This document shows positions 5,894 through 7,023 of a stretch of DNA of 7,023 nucleotides, one piece after another (the first letter of the stretch is position 1; the number at the start of each line of letters is the position of its first letter). The notes under the pieces are model-generated. The model saw only the letters and a list, made by a program, of their open reading frames with translations. It made no database searches and was not told the origin of the DNA. Source of the stretch: Spirochaetales bacterium (GTDB taxonomy: Bacteria > Spirochaetota > Spirochaetia > DSM-27196 > SKKC01); the NCBI GenBank assembly GCA_007121695.1, contig SKKC01000256.1, positions 1-7,023 of the forward strand, written 5' to 3'. The position numbers were made by a program, and so were the translations under genes.

Positions 5894-6760
5894 TCAGACG
5901 TTCTGGTAGTAGGTAATGCGAAACTCGTCCGTTGTAGTGTACTGGAGCGACCTGTACATGCGAAGAGCGGGCTCGTTGTGTTTTTTCACGAAGAGGCAGG
6001 TCCGGCGTTCGTCTGCGTCGGTGTCCGCGAGCAGCGCGCGCATGACGTTGCGCCCGATTCCCTGCGACCTGTAGCTTTCGCGCGTAAATACTCCGCCGAT
6101 CTGATCCCAGCCGTACCCGCGGGCGTTCGTCTGCGCCTTTGCGAGTATGCCCGTCCTGGTTTCCGCAACGTATACCAGCTGGTTTCGGAGCGAGGCCTTC
6201 AGCTGTTTCATGCAGCTCGCCGCGTCGAAGGTGTCCGGATCCAGGAGCACTTCCTCTAATTCGTACAGCCTCTGCACCGGAAATACGGACTCGGCATCGC
6301 CGAGCGTCGCAACGCGGTACCGGACTGAACTTCCCGGCGTCGGAGCGGCTGGTATCGCTGGAACCTGCCGCTCCATGAGAAAATACGACACGTGAGCTAC
6401 CGGTGGTCGGATAAAGACCGCTTCCATGGTAAGCACATCGCGTCGGGTGCCCATCACACAGAAGAGCTTGTTGCGCACGCCAGCCAGAATCAGACGCAGT
6501 CCCCGAAGATCCGGGACTTTGCCGTCCGAGAGGATCGGGTACACGAAGCCATGTGCGGTAACAAATACGCAGGCTTCGATCCCGGATGGACCATCGTACA
6601 CAATAAAACGCCCGGAACCAGCCGAGCGACCGCCATCCTTTTTCAGGCGTTCGGTGACGGTCACGCACCGTGATTCGCGCTGGACCAGAAATGCGTGCAG
6701 TTCCTTCGTCTGGGAGCGACGAACCGGGCGCCATCGGTTTCGTGCCGGAAACAGGATCAC
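5894..6760 (-). CDS. Two-domain GNAT-family N-acetyltransferase
   Basis: This 288-residue protein ends in a clear GNAT domain (about 146-288). The acetyl-CoA pyrophosphate-binding motif is YRSQGIGRN (230-238; R/QxxGxG/A), preceded by the strand DQIGGVFT (219-226). The motif B helix NEPALRMYRSLQY (262-274) follows the strand TCLFVKK (254-260). The N-terminal half (1-135) has no active-site motif I recognise. It looks like a degenerate or accessory GNAT-like domain, as in bidomain acetyltransferases, with a strand MEAVFIRPP (112-120) before the linker. The start is GTG at 6760, with GGAGAG (6772-6767) 6 nt upstream. This start overlaps the stop of the upstream glycoside hydrolase gene as GTGA, so the two are probably co-translated. 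The substrate cannot be read from the sequence; an amino sugar or a cell-wall-related amine is possible given the neighbour. Cytoplasmic, no signal peptide. Confidence 0.82.
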   Translation of the reverse strand: MILFPARNRWRPVRRSQTKELHAFLVQRESRCVTVTERLKKDGGRSAGSGRFIVYDGPSGIEACVFVTAHGFVYPILSDGKVPDLRGLRLILAGVRNKLFCVMGTRRDVLTMEAVFIRPPVAHVSYFLMERQVPAIPAAPTPGSSVRYRVATLGDAESVFPVQRLYELEEVLLDPDTFDAASCMKQLKASLRNQLVYVAETRTGILAKAQTNARGYGWDQIGGVFTRESYRSQGIGRNVMRALLADTDADERRTCLFVKKHNEPALRMYRSLQYTTTDEFRITYYQNV

Positions 6761-7023
6761 TGCGCTCTCTCCGGCGTCTGATTACGAAGGGTAGACAGTG
6801 GAACACGCGCTCGAGGCACGAAATCGCCGAATAACGCCGAAAAACCCGCGGCATGACTCACGGATGTCAGCCCGAAGACGGCTACTGCGTCCTGAACCCA
6901 GGGCGTTTCAACCAGGTACAGCGGCGACAGCGAGGACACTACAAGTATCCGGTCCGCGAAGGGTTCAAGTTCCTGCAGAATTTCCGCGCTATGCCGGTTC
7001 GAGAGGCCGAAGATAATCGTGTC
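6757..7023 (-). CDS. Family 3 glycoside hydrolase, C-terminal fragment (5' end outside window)
   Basis: The minus-strand frame is open from the right edge to TGA at 6759-6757 and gives 88 residues. The pattern DRILVVSSLSPLYL (24-37), WVQDAVAVFGLTSVSHAA (42-59), ALFGDFVPRARVPLS (63-77) matches the end of the C-terminal alpha/beta domain of GH3 enzymes, where the usual order is VVVVSLxxPY, then a tYs-type strand, then aLFGexxPxGrLPVS. In two-domain GH3 proteins, such as NagZ-type beta-N-acetylhexosaminidases of Gram-positive bacteria and many beta-glucosidases, this segment closes the second domain. The catalytic Asp and general acid are outside the window, so hexosaminidase and glucosidase cannot be separated, though the short tail and the GNAT neighbour lean towards hexosaminidase. 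It is the first visible gene of the leftward operon. An internal GTG at 6939 is not a genuine start. Confidence 0.7.
   Translation of the reverse strand, partial: DTIIFGLSNRHSAEILQELEPFADRILVVSSLSPLYLVETPWVQDAVAVFGLTSVSHAAGFSALFGDFVPRARVPLSTLRNQTPERAQ
6767..6772 (-). promoter_or_regulatory. Shine-Dalgarno of the GNAT gene
   Basis: GGAGAG on the minus strand lies 6 nt before the GTG at 6760 and inside the end of the upstream gene. It supports the GTG start and translational coupling over later in-frame ATG codons. Confidence 0.55.

Noticed and set aside
5127..6854. A single minus-strand frame open for 575 codons across the GNAT and GT5-like genes.
   Set aside because: Only the last 247 codons (from 5870) resemble a protein family. 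The upstream part is Arg/Ser/Gly-rich and overlaps the convincingly coded GNAT gene in another frame, so a fusion protein is not supported.

Overview
The window is a compact, protein-coding stretch of a moderately GC-rich bacterial chromosome (roughly 55-60% GC by eye). It contains no RNA gene, insertion sequence, CRISPR array or long intergenic gap. I read seven genes, five complete and two cut by the window edges. A cyanobacterial/plant-type ADP-glucose pyrophosphorylase beside a MrfA/MrfB pair, together with the base composition, would fit a free-living spirochaete of the Spirochaeta/Alkalispirochaeta sort. That assignment is inference and I hold it only loosely.

Layout. At 1-270 (+) lies the C-terminal half of a Nudix hydrolase. 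It converges, with a 9-bp gap, on glgC (280-1560, -), which encodes glucose-1-phosphate adenylyltransferase, the ADP-glucose-forming step of glycogen synthesis. A 109-bp divergent intergenic region (1561-1669) carries a convincing sigma70-type promoter for glgC and a weaker candidate for the rightward operon. That operon is mrfA-mrfB (1670-3994 and 3991-5181, +). It encodes a DEAD/DEAH-type helicase with a C-terminal four-cysteine zinc cluster and a DEDD-family exonuclease with a TPR-like helical tail. The two genes overlap by GTGA and are almost certainly co-translated. In Bacillus subtilis this pair excises mitomycin C-damaged DNA independently of UvrABC.

The right third holds a leftward operon, read from the right edge. 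It comprises the C-terminus of a family 3 glycoside hydrolase (6757-7023), a two-domain GNAT acetyltransferase (5894-6760, GTGA overlap with the hydrolase gene), and a 247-residue protein (5127-5870). The last resembles only the N-terminal (GT5) half of glycogen/starch synthase. Its KTGG substrate loop is deleted and its HDWH and HN motifs are replaced, so it looks like a pseudo-enzyme or a repurposed binding domain. Its 3' end runs 55 bp into the 3' end of mrfB on the opposite strand.

The most unusual items are the orphan, active-site-less GT5 domain and its operon context. The intact mrfAB pair comes next, followed by a plant-type GlgC that keeps both lysines linked to 3-phosphoglycerate activation.
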